Shown piece after piece: positions 36,110 through 44,473 of a DNA stretch of 64,000 nt. The first letter of the stretch is position 1, and each line of letters starts with the position of its first letter. Origin of the DNA: Natranaeroarchaeum sp042663585. GTDB lineage: Archaea; Halobacteriota; Halobacteria; Halobacteriales; Natronoarchaeaceae. Position numbers and translations under genes: made by a program. The stretch lies in assembly GCF_042663585.1 (NCBI RefSeq), contig NZ_JBHTAN010000001.1, positions 186,001-250,000 on the forward strand. Direction: 5' to 3'. The notes under the pieces were generated by a model that saw nothing but the letters and a program-made list of their open reading frames with translations, made no database searches and was not told where the DNA came from.

Positions 36110-38500
36110 TCACCAGTCGTTCGTCGCGGCCACCGTGCGAACTGTAGCGACGTTCTCGGCAACATCGTGGACGCGGACGATATCCGCGCCCCGCTCGGAC
36201 GCCATCGCCGTCACAGCTAGCGTCGGGTGGAGCCGCTCGCCGTCGGAACTGACGGACTCGAACATCGATTTCCGCGAGTGACCGAGCATGATCGGACACT
36301 CCAGCGCACGCAATTCTCCGAGACGGTCGACGAGTTCGAACGACTCCTCGGCGTTCTTTCCGAACCCACACCCAGGATCGACGATAATCTGTTCGCGATC
36401 GATGCCAGCCTGTTCGGCGAGCAGTATCTGCTCTATGAGCACCCGCATAACGTCGCTACCCACGTCGTCGTAGATCACGGATCGCTCGGGATCGACCGGT
36501 GCGGAGAGGCTATGCATGAGCACGACTGAAGCGTCGTGGTCGGCAACGACGAACCGCATCTCCGGGTCTGAGAGACCGGACACGTCGTTGACGATGTCGG
36601 CCCCTGCGTCCAGTGCGGCGTCGGCAACGGCTGCCTTTCGCGTGTCGACCGAGATCGTCACGTCGAGCGACGAGATCGATTCGACGACGGGAACGACACG
36701 CTCGATCTCCGTTTCGATCGATACCGGCTCTGCGCCGGGACGCGTACTCTCGCCGCCCACGTCGACAACGTCTGCCCCCGCTGCGACCATCTGTTTGGCG
36801 TGGTCGACCGCCGCCTCGAGCCGATCGTACTTACCGCCGTCGTGGAAACTGTCCGGGGTCACGTTCAGAATTCCCATCACGGCCGTCTCCTCGGTGTCAA
36901 AGGGTGCGGACAGTGCCCGCCCATCGACGACTGCTTCGAGTTGCTGTGCAACCCGCGAGAGACCCAGCCCGTCAGCTGCAAGTCGATCGACGAGTTGCCG
37001 TAGCTGACCGTCTGTCCCGGATATCGTAGTAGACACGAGTTTCTCCGGCATTCCCTTGCTTGTACTGGCGAACTCGCCGCCGATTGTCTCGAATCGTCGT
37101 TGGACGGTCTCGGCCTGGTCGCTACGGAGCGTGAGCGAGAAGGTCCGCTGTCGCACACGTTCCTCGGCGACCCGTGTACTCTCCTCGCTGGCACCCGTCG
37201 AACCGACGGGTGCCCTGGGATGGCGGTCTTTAGGAACGACTAGCCGAATCCAGCGGTCTCGTGCCTCGGCGACGGCGTACAGCGATCCGGTGACGAGCAC
37301 GAAATCGTCATCAGAAGCCTCCTCGATGGCCTGCTCTGTCGCTTCGGGAACGGATTCGACCTGGTGGACCTCTTCAGCCCCATCGTCGAGGGCCTCGGCG
37401 AGCGTCGCAGTGTCGGCGGCCCGATCAACGTCGGGGCGAGTGGCGAACGCAGTGCCAATCTCTGGCAACGTCTGTACCATCTGCTCGTAGGACTTGTCCT
37501 GCATCGCCGCGAAGACGACGTGTAGATCGTCGTACTCGTACCGTTCCAGGAGGTCTTCGAGCGTTGCCATCGCACCCGGGTTGTGTGACCCGTCGAGAAC
37601 CGTCATCGGATCGGTCGACCGAATCTCGAACCGTCCCGGCAACGTCGCGTCACGGAGTCCGTCGGCTATCTCTCCAGTCGTGGCATCCGCAACCATTCTG
37701 GCCAACGTCGCTGCAACCCCCGCGTTCGTGGCTTGATGTTGGCCGAGCAGTTTGAGATTCGTCTCCAGTGACCACTCCGGAGCAGTGATCGAGATACTGT
37801 TCTCGATCTGCGAGCGCATGCCGTCCTCGATGGCCGTCACGTCGGCGTTGCTTCCACCGACGGTGATCACGTCGGTCTCCATCCGGATCGCGTCGAGGGC
37901 CGCCCCTGATGTCCCGGTCACGAGTGGCGCGTCGGCAGGCGCGACCTGTGCCTTGTCACGGGCGATCTCTTCGATCGTCTCCCCGAGCAGATCCGTGTGT
38001 TCCAGGCTGATGCTCGTGACCGCGCTTGCGACCGGATCGACCGCACTCGTTGCGTCGTAACGACCGCCGATACCGACCTCAAGCACGGCGATATCGACGT
38101 CTTCGGCAGCGAAATGATAGAGAGCGAGCGCAGTGAGCACCTCGAAATGTGTCGGCATGTCGTCGTCCGCCCGGAGTCGCCCGATGCACGGTTCGATCTG
38201 CTCAACGAACTCGGTGACGCGTGCCTTCGGGATCTGTCCACCGTTGACCTGTACCTGTTCTCGAAAGTCGTTCAGTCCGGGGGAGGTGAACGACCCCACG
38301 TCGGCACCGGTCGTTCGAAGAATACTCTCGACCATGCGGGTCGTACTTCCCTTGCCATTCGACCCGGCGATCTGAATGCAGTCCATCTCCGCCTGTGGAT
38401 CGCCCAGATGTGAGAGCATCCTCGCTGTTGTCTCGGTGCCTAATTTGGGCCGCCGCCGCTGTAATGACTGCAGGTACTCAGCAGACTCGTGATATTCCAT
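36110..38500 (-). CDS. Bifunctional folylpolyglutamate synthase / dihydropteroate synthase (FolC-FolP fusion)
   Basis: A 796-residue fusion. Residues 1-420 are FolC-like Mur ligase with P-loop AGSNGKGSTT (46-54). Residues about 430-530 are a linker region, and from Met542 there is DHPS: MGILNVTPDSFHDGG, DVGGESTRPGAEPV, DVSGLSDPEM, DPGCGFGKN and LGHSRKS. This fusion is known from halophilic archaea. It makes dihydropteroate from pABA and adds the glutamate(s), giving folate. With FolE, PabA and PabB in the same island, the folate supply for the C1 enzymes is largely encoded locally. It is divergent from the AlaX gene. Confidence 0.95.
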   Translation of the reverse strand: MEYHESAEYLQSLQRRRPKLGTETTARMLSHLGDPQAEMDCIQIAGSNGKGSTTRMVESILRTTGADVGSFTSPGLNDFREQVQVNGGQIPKARVTEFVEQIEPCIGRLRADDDMPTHFEVLTALALYHFAAEDVDIAVLEVGIGGRYDATSAVDPVASAVTSISLEHTDLLGETIEEIARDKAQVAPADAPLVTGTSGAALDAIRMETDVITVGGSNADVTAIEDGMRSQIENSISITAPEWSLETNLKLLGQHQATNAGVAATLARMVADATTGEIADGLRDATLPGRFEIRSTDPMTVLDGSHNPGAMATLEDLLERYEYDDLHVVFAAMQDKSYEQMVQTLPEIGTAFATRPDVDRAADTATLAEALDDGAEEVHQVESVPEATEQAIEEASDDDFVLVTGSLYAVAEARDRWIRLVVPKDRHPRAPVGSTGASEESTRVAEERVRQRTFSLTLRSDQAETVQRRFETIGGEFASTSKGMPEKLVSTTISGTDGQLRQLVDRLAADGLGLSRVAQQLEAVVDGRALSAPFDTEETAVMGILNVTPDSFHDGGKYDRLEAAVDHAKQMVAAGADVVDVGGESTRPGAEPVSIETEIERVVPVVESISSLDVTISVDTRKAAVADAALDAGADIVNDVSGLSDPEMRFVVADHDASVVLMHSLSAPVDPERSVIYDDVGSDVMRVLIEQILLAEQAGIDREQIIVDPGCGFGKNAEESFELVDRLGELRALECPIMLGHSRKSMFESVSSDGERLHPTLAVTAMASERGADIVRVHDVAENVATVRTVAATNDW

Positions 38501-38588
38501 AACACATATCCCCGGTGCGGAGTTGATTAAATTGTCGCTGACGGATCAAAACACGTGATTTATTGGCACATCTTTCCACCCTGATTAT

Positions 38589-39791
38589 ATGATCGACAAT
38601 GCTCCGGTAAACCGATCGTCGCAGGAACCGTACGTTACGTCGTTCGAATCGCAGGTCCGGTCGATCGACGGCCGAGCCCTGACCCTCGAAGAAACATACT
38701 TTTACGCCGAGGGTGGGGGTCAGCCCGCCGACAGAGGAACAGTGGCCGGTATCGACGTGGTCGATGTCCAGAAACGCGACGGCGTGACTGTCCATACGCT
38801 CGCCGAGGAGCCGGATATCGGCGCCGGTGATACTGTGGAAGGGTCCGTCGACGAGTCGTTCCGCACGTACAGCATGCGCGCACACACCGCGAGCCACGTC
38901 ATCTACGGGGCAGGCCGGAAACTGCTCGATAGCCACGGCTACGGCGGCTTCGACATCGGCGAGGACAGCATTCGGATGGACTTCGCGACCAGTGCGTCGG
39001 ATGACGACCTGAACCCACTTACCTTCCAGCGGATGGCGAACGAAGTCGTCTGGGACGGTCTCTCGGTGGACTGGTACGGGATGGGAATCGAGAGAGCACG
39101 GGACGACGACCGCATCGTTTTCAACCTTGGTGACGACGTCGACACGACCGATACCGTCCGTATCGTCGAGGTCGGCGACTGGGACATCTCCGCCTGTGGC
39201 GGCACGCACGTCCGGAACACGGCCGAGATTGGACCAATAAAAGTCCTCGGCGTCTCGAATCCAGGTGCAGATCTGGTACGGGTCGAATACGCAGTCGGCC
39301 CGGCGGCGATCAATCGACAGATCGACGAGACCAGAAACGCGACCCGCGCGGCCAAAACGCTCGATACGAGCGTCGACGACCTTGCCCGGCGGGCCGAGCA
39401 ACTCCTCGAGGAGAAGCAATCGTTGCAGGCGGAGCTGGACGAACTCGGCGAGGAACTGCTCGATGCCCGTCTGGCAGCGCTCGCTGAAGACACACAGACA
39501 AGAGACGGCGACGAGTGGCTCGTTGGGACCGTCAATGCCGTCGGCCCGAACACTGTCGCGGACCGCATCGGCGAACTCGGTGATGATACCGCTGACGTCG
39601 TCGTCCTCGTCGGCACCGACGGATCGACCTTCATCGTTGTCGGAACAGGCGGTGAAACGGACGCAAACGCCGTTATCGACGACGTAACCGGCGAGTTCGG
39701 TGGTGGCGGTGGTGGACGCCCCACACTCGCACAGGGCGGCGGTCTCGATGCAAATCCGGATTCGGTCGTCGAGTATCTTCGGCGAGACTGA
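38589..39791 (+). CDS. alaX: AlaX-type alanyl-tRNA editing protein with DHHA1 domain
   Basis: A 400-residue free-standing editing protein. Zinc ligands are His99 and His103 in AHTASHVI and Cys203 and His207 in ACGGTHV. A coiled-coil linker (about 255-300) leads to a C-terminal DHHA1-like domain ending with GGGGGGRPTLAQGGG. AlaX clears Ser- and Gly-tRNA(Ala). In a cell whose catabolism floods the cytoplasm with glycine and serine, an extra editing enzyme makes sense (inference). Confidence 0.9.
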   Translation: MIDNAPVNRSSQEPYVTSFESQVRSIDGRALTLEETYFYAEGGGQPADRGTVAGIDVVDVQKRDGVTVHTLAEEPDIGAGDTVEGSVDESFRTYSMRAHTASHVIYGAGRKLLDSHGYGGFDIGEDSIRMDFATSASDDDLNPLTFQRMANEVVWDGLSVDWYGMGIERARDDDRIVFNLGDDVDTTDTVRIVEVGDWDISACGGTHVRNTAEIGPIKVLGVSNPGADLVRVEYAVGPAAINRQIDETRNATRAAKTLDTSVDDLARRAEQLLEEKQSLQAELDELGEELLDARLAALAEDTQTRDGDEWLVGTVNAVGPNTVADRIGELGDDTADVVVLVGTDGSTFIVVGTGGETDANAVIDDVTGEFGGGGGGRPTLAQGGGLDANPDSVVEYLRRD

Positions 39792-39941
39792 CCGGCGCGC
39801 CACTGTGTCCAAACTCTTCTTATCACTCAAATAAACAAATATGTCGGCGCTACCCACGATTGAGTGGGACGAACACATCCTATTCCGATTTTGTCAGCTA
39901 TACTAACATTATTACGATGGTGCAGGGAATATCCTATCGAG

Positions 39942-41687
39942 ATGACTTCACAGAACAACAGTAGCTCATCTGAGGAGAAACCGGAGCCAATCCCGACTGA
40001 CTACGACATTGCCCAATCGACGGATATGGAGCCAATTTGGGAACTGGTCGAACCGTGGGGACTCGGCCTCGAGGATCTCCAGTACTTCGGAGAGTACACT
40101 GCGAAGGTCAAACAACCCGCGATCGAGCGACTTCGCGACGAGGCAGGCGACAGGGAGGAGAACCTGGTGTTGGTAACTGGGATGACGCCGACACCAAAGG
40201 GCGAGGGCAAAACCGTAACGACGGTCGGCCTGGGGCAGACGCTCAATCATATCGGTGAGGAAGCGATGATCGCCATTCGCGAACCGTCGCTTGGCCCAGT
40301 GTTCGGTGTCAAGGGCGGTGCGGCCGGTGGGGGCCGCTCGCAGGTGCTTCCGATGGAGGACATCAACCTCCACTTCACGGGCGACCTGCACGCACTCACC
40401 TCCGCACACAACCTCATTGCCGCGATGCTCGATGCGAAGATCTCTCAGGGTGACGAACTCGATATCGACATCAACAACGTCGCCTGGCCGCGAGCGATCG
40501 ACATGAACGATCGGGCCCTGCGAGAAACCGTCGTTGGACTCGGCGGCAAGACGGGCGGGACGCCGCGAGAGGACAGCTTCCTGCTCACGGCCGCCTCAGA
40601 ACTGATGGCCGTGATCTGTCTGGCGCGGGACCTCGGTGACCTCAAAGAGCGCATTAGCCAGATCATCGTCGCTTACGATGAGGACGGCGAGCCGGTCACG
40701 GTCGACGACATCGAGGCGACAGGGCCGGCCACGATGTTGCTCCGCGACGCGATCAAGCCGAACGTCGTCCAGACGATCGAGGGCACGCCCGCGTTCGTCC
40801 ACGGCGGTCCGTTCGCGAACATCGCCCACGGGACGAACTCACTGGTCGCCGACAAGACGGCCTTCGGGATGGGTGACTACCTCGTTACCGAGGCTGGGTT
40901 CGGCTCCGACCTCGGTGCGGAGAAGTTCATGAACGTTGTCTGCCGAATGGGCGACATGACGCCGAACGCGGTCGTGCTGGTCGCCTCCGTCCGCGCGCTG
41001 AAGTATCACGGACTGGACCAGTGGCCGGTCGACTACGACGAGATCGGTGAGGCCGGTGTCGATGCGGTCGAGGCCGGCTTCGAGAACCTGGACAGACACG
41101 CACAGAACCTCCAGAAGTTCGGCGTCCCTGTCGTCGTCTCGATCAATCGTTTCCCGGACGACACCGATGAGGAGATCCAGGCAGTGCTCGACCACTGCCG
41201 AGACGACCTCGGCGTCCGCGTAGCCGAGTCGAACGTCTTCGCCGAGGGCAGCGAAGGCGGCGTCGACCTGGGAGAGAACGTCGTCGAGGCAGTCGAGGAG
41301 AGCGACGAGGAGGATTTCGAGATGCTGTACGCCGACGAAGACAGTATCAAGGACAAGATCCACACGATCGCAACGGAGATCTACGGTGCGGACGACGTGA
41401 AGTACACGGGTAGCGCGCTCGACGACATCGAGCAGATGAACGACCTGGATTTCGACGACTACCCGATCGTCATGTCCAAGACGTTCCACTCGCTGAGCGA
41501 CGACGCGAGCCGCAAAGGTGCACCGGAAGACTGGGAACTGGAGATCAGCGAGGTCTACCCCTCCGCTGGTGCCGGCTTCCTCGTTGCACTCACCGCCGAC
41601 GCTCTGACGATGCCTGGCCTGCCCGCCCGCCCGGCAGCAGCCGACATGGACATCGACGAAGACGGAAACATCTCGGGACTGTTCTGA
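39942..41687 (+). CDS. fhs: Formate-tetrahydrofolate ligase (formyl-THF synthetase)
   Basis: A 581-residue protein from the ATG at 39942; codons from 39864 are not family-like. P-loop TPTPKGEGKT lies at residues 82-91; further landmarks are EPSLGPVFGVKGGAAGGGRS, HFTGDLHALTSAHNL, VHGGPFANIAHG and TLTADALTMPGLP-type LTADALTMPGLPARPAA near the end. It links formate and THF with ATP. In this island the reverse reaction, formyl-THF to formate plus ATP, is attractive because formate dehydrogenase and the oxidising enzymes are present. TATA-like CTATACTAAC lies about 40 bases upstream. Confidence 0.97.
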   Translation: MTSQNNSSSSEEKPEPIPTDYDIAQSTDMEPIWELVEPWGLGLEDLQYFGEYTAKVKQPAIERLRDEAGDREENLVLVTGMTPTPKGEGKTVTTVGLGQTLNHIGEEAMIAIREPSLGPVFGVKGGAAGGGRSQVLPMEDINLHFTGDLHALTSAHNLIAAMLDAKISQGDELDIDINNVAWPRAIDMNDRALRETVVGLGGKTGGTPREDSFLLTAASELMAVICLARDLGDLKERISQIIVAYDEDGEPVTVDDIEATGPATMLLRDAIKPNVVQTIEGTPAFVHGGPFANIAHGTNSLVADKTAFGMGDYLVTEAGFGSDLGAEKFMNVVCRMGDMTPNAVVLVASVRALKYHGLDQWPVDYDEIGEAGVDAVEAGFENLDRHAQNLQKFGVPVVVSINRFPDDTDEEIQAVLDHCRDDLGVRVAESNVFAEGSEGGVDLGENVVEAVEESDEEDFEMLYADEDSIKDKIHTIATEIYGADDVKYTGSALDDIEQMNDLDFDDYPIVMSKTFHSLSDDASRKGAPEDWELEISEVYPSAGAGFLVALTADALTMPGLPARPAAADMDIDEDGNISGLF

Positions 41688-41711
41688 GAGGACCGAGTGT
41701 CTACCTGCGGC

Positions 41712-41741
41712 GGATTTCGCCACTTCGAGATGGCGAAATCC
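41712..41741. terminator. Perfect 11-base hairpin plus T-run between fhs and fchA
   Basis: GGATTTCGCCA pairs with TGGCGAAATCC around an 8-base loop, 24 bases after fhs. A T6 run follows at 41793-41798. It can serve both convergent genes. Confidence 0.55.
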
Positions 41742-41814
41742 AGACAACGTGACAGCCTGTAGTGCGAGAACGCCATTCCGATCGACGATTGCTTTTTTGT
41801 GGCGATTCGGCCAA

Positions 41815-42411
41815 CTAGTGTCGGTCTGCGGTAGTAGCCCGGATCTCCGTCAGCGCCACTTCGGCGTCCGCCTCGATCTCGGCGGCCTGCTGTTCGGTCT
41901 CCGAAACGAACTCGTCGTCATCGATCGCCGCGAGGTTCGCATGCACAGTGGACATACAGCCATCGAGTGCAGCGTGTGCGAGTAGTGCGCCGACAGCAGC
42001 GTCCGGAACAGCGACTGAACGCCCCTCTCTGGTAACTGTGACTGCGGCTTCGACGATATCAAGACACGCAGTGGCAGTCTCCAGTGGGACTTCGGTCGCC
42101 CGTTTCGAGGTCCGCTGAATCCGATCGTCGTCGCCCGATGCGAACGCCGCCTGTACGTCGTCGACGATAGCGGCATCCTCGTCAGCGAGATCGAGCAACC
42201 GGCTCCGGCGGTCGACGAGCGTGTCGCGAACACCGGCCAGGTCCGCCCGAGGATCGGCTTCGCCCGCCTCGATCGTATGGATACACACCATCTCACAGAG
42301 TGCTGCCCCCATCGCTCCGCCGACGCCGGCAACTGCGCCGCCACTGGGGGTGACCTGTTCGGAGGCGATTGCTTCGAGAAATTCGCCGATCGTCTGGTCG
42401 GCAAACGTCAC
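41815..42411 (-). CDS. fchA: Cyclodeaminase/cyclohydrolase family protein (methenyl-THF cyclohydrolase, FchA-like)
   Basis: A 198-residue all-helical protein like the C-terminal half of formiminotransferase-cyclodeaminase. It has the hallmark TPSGGAVAGVGGAMGAALCEM near the start, EVPLETATACLDIVE and GALLAHAALDGCMSTVHANL. Without a formiminotransferase half, and next to fhs, it most likely hydrolyses methenyl-THF to formyl-THF, as in clostridial C1 pathways. FolD, also in the island, has the same activity in its own fold. Confidence 0.88.
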   Translation of the reverse strand: MTFADQTIGEFLEAIASEQVTPSGGAVAGVGGAMGAALCEMVCIHTIEAGEADPRADLAGVRDTLVDRRSRLLDLADEDAAIVDDVQAAFASGDDDRIQRTSKRATEVPLETATACLDIVEAAVTVTREGRSVAVPDAAVGALLAHAALDGCMSTVHANLAAIDDDEFVSETEQQAAEIEADAEVALTEIRATTADRH

Positions 42412-42688
42412 AGTCGCCCCCCTTTCGTTCGTCCTGAACGACTCTCGTCACCACGCACCGTCGACGTTCCCGGAATCTCTCCCCCACAATCGAGCCGTAA
42501 TCGTTCGCTGTGTTGCACAGGCGGATGTCCGTGTCGACCGACCTAACGCTTTTGCCGAACTGTCAGAGAACAGTAAGGTAGGACGGGTTCCAACATTTCG
42601 AGCGGTCACGTCCGCCCCTGCTACTGAAGCGTATACAGTGTATGTAGGTATTCAACGGCCTCTTTTCGAAAGAAATATTCGGGAGCGA
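42412..42688. other. 277-base gap with small palindrome
   Basis: Gap between fchA and etfA, both on the minus strand. ATACA-G-TGTAT at 42633-42643 is a short perfect palindrome in the probable fchA promoter region. No gene was seen. Confidence 0.35.
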
Positions 42689-43666
42689 TCAGCCTGTCTC
42701 GTCCAGCATCTTGTTCAGTTCGGGAACGATCTCGTGGAGGTCGCCGACGACGGCGTAGTCCGCTTTCTGCATGATGGCTGCTTCGGGATCCGTGTTGATC
42801 GCGAGGGTGGTATCCGCACCCTTGCAGCCGACCATATGCTGGACCGCGCCGCTGATGCCACAGGCGATGTACAGGTCCGGACTGATTTTGGTCCCGGTCT
42901 GGCCGATCTGGTCGTCGTGTGGTCGCCACCCCTCATTGACCGCCGCGCGGGACGCACCAACCGTTCCGTCGAGATGGTCGGCCAGCCTCTCCAGTTTGTC
43001 GTACCCGTCTGCACCGTCGACGCCACGGCCTCCACCAACAACAGCACGGGCTTCGGCGAGCGACACGCCGCCCGTGTCGGACGATTCGATCCGGTCGACG
43101 ACGACACGGAACGCCTCTTCGTCAAGTGTCGGCTCGAACGACTCCACTGCCGGATCAGTCGCGTCGTCGACGGTCCTCGGCGAAAACTCGTGTGCCGCGG
43201 CGGTCAGCAGTTTCGTCTCGCCGTCGAGGTGTGCGTGTTCGACGAGACTCCCACCCCAGCGCTGGCGAGCGAGTTCGTACTGCTGGTCGCCGTCCACATC
43301 GACTTCGATGCAGTTCGCCACCATCGGCAGATCCAGTCTGGCGCCGACGTGGGCCAGCAGTTCCTGACCGCGGTCGGTCCCTGGTCCGACAACGGCCGCC
43401 GGATCAGTGGTTTCGATGAGTTGGCAGATGCTTTCCGCCCAGGCTTCAGGTGCGTACGTATCCAGGCGCTCGTCGTCGACGTGGTGGACCGTCCCCACGC
43501 CGTGATCGCCGAGATGGTCCGTGGTCGCCGCTCCCTCGGCGCCTATGACGACGGCTTCGAGCGAAGAGTCCGTCTCAGTCGCGACCTCTCGGGCCAGGGT
43601 GAGCATCTCCTGGGACGACTCCGTTGGTGCGCCGCTCTCGTGTTCGACGACGGCGAGAATCACCAT
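42689..43666 (-). CDS. etfA: Electron transfer flavoprotein alpha subunit
   Basis: A 325-residue EtfA: N-terminal adenine-nucleotide-like fold, then the C-terminal FAD domain with VVGGGRGVD, LDGTVGASRAAVNEGWRP, GQTGTKISPDLYIACGISGA and AINTDPEAAIMQKADYAVVG. Its ATG overlaps the etfB stop by a base pair or so (43666), so both are translated from one mRNA. With etfB and the dehydrogenase gene upstream on the same strand, it should take electrons from the N-methyl dehydrogenases. The quinone oxidoreductase that would accept them is not in the window. Confidence 0.95.
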   Translation of the reverse strand: MVILAVVEHESGAPTESSQEMLTLAREVATETDSSLEAVVIGAEGAATTDHLGDHGVGTVHHVDDERLDTYAPEAWAESICQLIETTDPAAVVGPGTDRGQELLAHVGARLDLPMVANCIEVDVDGDQQYELARQRWGGSLVEHAHLDGETKLLTAAAHEFSPRTVDDATDPAVESFEPTLDEEAFRVVVDRIESSDTGGVSLAEARAVVGGGRGVDGADGYDKLERLADHLDGTVGASRAAVNEGWRPHDDQIGQTGTKISPDLYIACGISGAVQHMVGCKGADTTLAINTDPEAAIMQKADYAVVGDLHEIVPELNKMLDETG

Positions 43667-44439
43667 CAGATCACCTCCAGGCCGTCGGTAAGGAGTTCGG
43701 CAACGGCCGGAGCCGCGTCTGAACCCTCTCCGAGGATTTCTGCGTCACCACCCTGGCTCTCCGATGCCTCCAGTCGGATCTTTTCGAGGCCGCCGTCGAA
43801 ATCGGCTCTAATCGGCTCTCGGCGTTCGATCGACTGCTTACGCGCCTGCATCTTTGCACGCATCGAGGCGTACCGCGGTTTGTTGACGCCCTCTTTCACG
43901 CCGAGAGCCGCCGGGAGGTCGAGTTCGTACACCTCTGCCCCACCAGTAACGTCGCGTCTGGCGACGACAGTATTCCCGTCGATACGGACATCGGTTACGC
44001 CTCCGACGAACGGGATATCGAGCGCCTTGGCGACGCGAACGCCGACCTGGTGGTTCGCAGCATCTGCCGATTCATTGCCAAAGAACATGAGGTCGAACGA
44101 GAGGTCGTCGCCACCATCAGTACGTATTGCGTCGGCGATGGCGGCTGCCGTCTCGCGGGGCCGCCACTGATCGTCGTCGGTCTCGAGCAGGGTCGCTTCG
44201 TCTGCCGTCATTGCCAGTGCGGTCCGGAGTTGCTCGCCAGCGCCGTCCGGGCCCACTGACAGTACGGTCGCGCTACCGTTGTGGTTCTCGGCCTGCTGGA
44301 TCGCTTCCTCGATGGCACACTCCTCGTGTGGAGCGATGGTGAATCCGAGGTTGCTGGTGTCTATCTGCTGTTCGTCGTCGGTCAGTATGATTTTCGCACC
44401 GGTGTTCGGCACGCGCTTGATACAGGCTAGCGTGTTCAT
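43666..44439 (-). CDS. etfB: Electron transfer flavoprotein beta subunit
   Basis: A 257-residue EtfB: ACIKRVPNTGAKI, GFTIAPHEECAIEEAIQQ, FFGNESADAANHQVGVRVAK and the signature KEGVNKPRYASMRAKMQARK. The stop overlaps the start of etfA. The dehydrogenase gene (paralogue 3) ends 34 bases upstream, so the three form one operon. Confidence 0.95.
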   Translation of the reverse strand: MNTLACIKRVPNTGAKIILTDDEQQIDTSNLGFTIAPHEECAIEEAIQQAENHNGSATVLSVGPDGAGEQLRTALAMTADEATLLETDDDQWRPRETAAAIADAIRTDGGDDLSFDLMFFGNESADAANHQVGVRVAKALDIPFVGGVTDVRIDGNTVVARRDVTGGAEVYELDLPAALGVKEGVNKPRYASMRAKMQARKQSIERREPIRADFDGGLEKIRLEASESQGGDAEILGEGSDAAPAVAELLTDGLEVI

Positions 44440-44473
44440 GTGGTTCGGGTTTAGTGTCTGTTTGTTGCTTGTC

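Noticed and set aside
42221..44170. 649-codon plus-strand frame over fchA, etfA and etfB
   Set aside because: It is the shadow of three well-recognised minus-strand genes and has no motif.
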